Source: Caldifarciminota bacterium | GTDB taxonomy: Bacteria > Hydrothermota > Tepidihabitantia > Tepidihabitantales > Tepidihabitantaceae | Assembly (NCBI GenBank): GCA_016935295.1 | Contig: JAFGRF010000144.1 | Span: 1-5,733 of the forward strand | Direction: 5' to 3' | Length of the DNA: 5,733 nt | Shown: piece after piece, positions 5,706 through 5,733 of the stretch | Position numbering within the stretch: position 1 is the stretch's first letter | Layout: each line of letters opens with the position of its first letter | Made by a program: the position numbers and the translations under genes | The notes under the pieces: generated by a model | Told to the model about the DNA's origin: nothing | What the model saw: only the letters and a program-made list of their open reading frames with translations | Databases searched by the model: none

Positions 5706-5721
5706 GGTTCTTGAGAGAACC
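5706..5721 (+). terminator. Second hairpin in tandem
   Basis: GGTTCT (5706-5711) and AGAACC (5716-5721) pair perfectly around a TGAG loop, two bases after the previous stem. Tandem stems at a gene end fit a transcription stop or an mRNA 3'-end structure. Either role is inferred. Confidence 0.4.
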
Positions 5722-5733
5722 TAGTCGTTCGTC

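Overview
This GC-rich bacterial window holds four protein-coding genes. Three lie on the minus strand (a degenerate short-chain dehydrogenase and two small lipoproteins) and one large gene for a secreted protein lies on the plus strand. The propeller protein pairs many YVTN-type beta-propeller repeats, rich in regularly placed Cys, with a C-terminal tail like a type IX secretion (T9SS) sorting domain. The spacers carry degenerate short-period repeats. Together these suggest an uncultured FCB-related or WOR-3-like Gram-negative bacterium. That placement comes from memory of similar proteins and is tentative. I see no RNA gene, CRISPR array, insertion sequence, attachment site or origin.

Layout. 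Positions 1-70 are non-coding; nothing convincing is seen there. A 280-residue SDR-fold protein (71-913, minus) follows a 166-residue lipoprotein (981-1481, minus) after a 67-base gap with no visible promoter, so the two probably share one transcript. That transcript would start from a strong sigma70-type promoter near 1574-1602, and its leader carries two hairpins. The 1603-1956 spacer has a dispersed-repeat-like inverted repeat, a G-quadruplex motif and a hairpin just past the end of the next gene. A 281-residue Trp-rich lipoprotein (1957-2802, minus) has its own promoter (2836-2864). A 140-base block of degenerate tandem repeats separates that promoter from the divergent promoter (3005-3032) of the 831-residue propeller gene (3122-5617, plus). 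After its stop come a hexamer tandem repeat and two hairpins.

How the genes fit together. Three of the four products appear to be exported: two lipid-anchored and one secreted or surface-attached. The fourth is a cytosolic SDR that keeps its nucleotide-binding motifs but has lost all four catalytic tetrad residues. No metabolic pathway links them, and the three promoters indicate three separate units. The most notable points are the pseudoenzyme-like SDR, the Cys pattern of the propeller, and the leader hairpin placed at the predicted transcription start of the lipoprotein-SDR unit.
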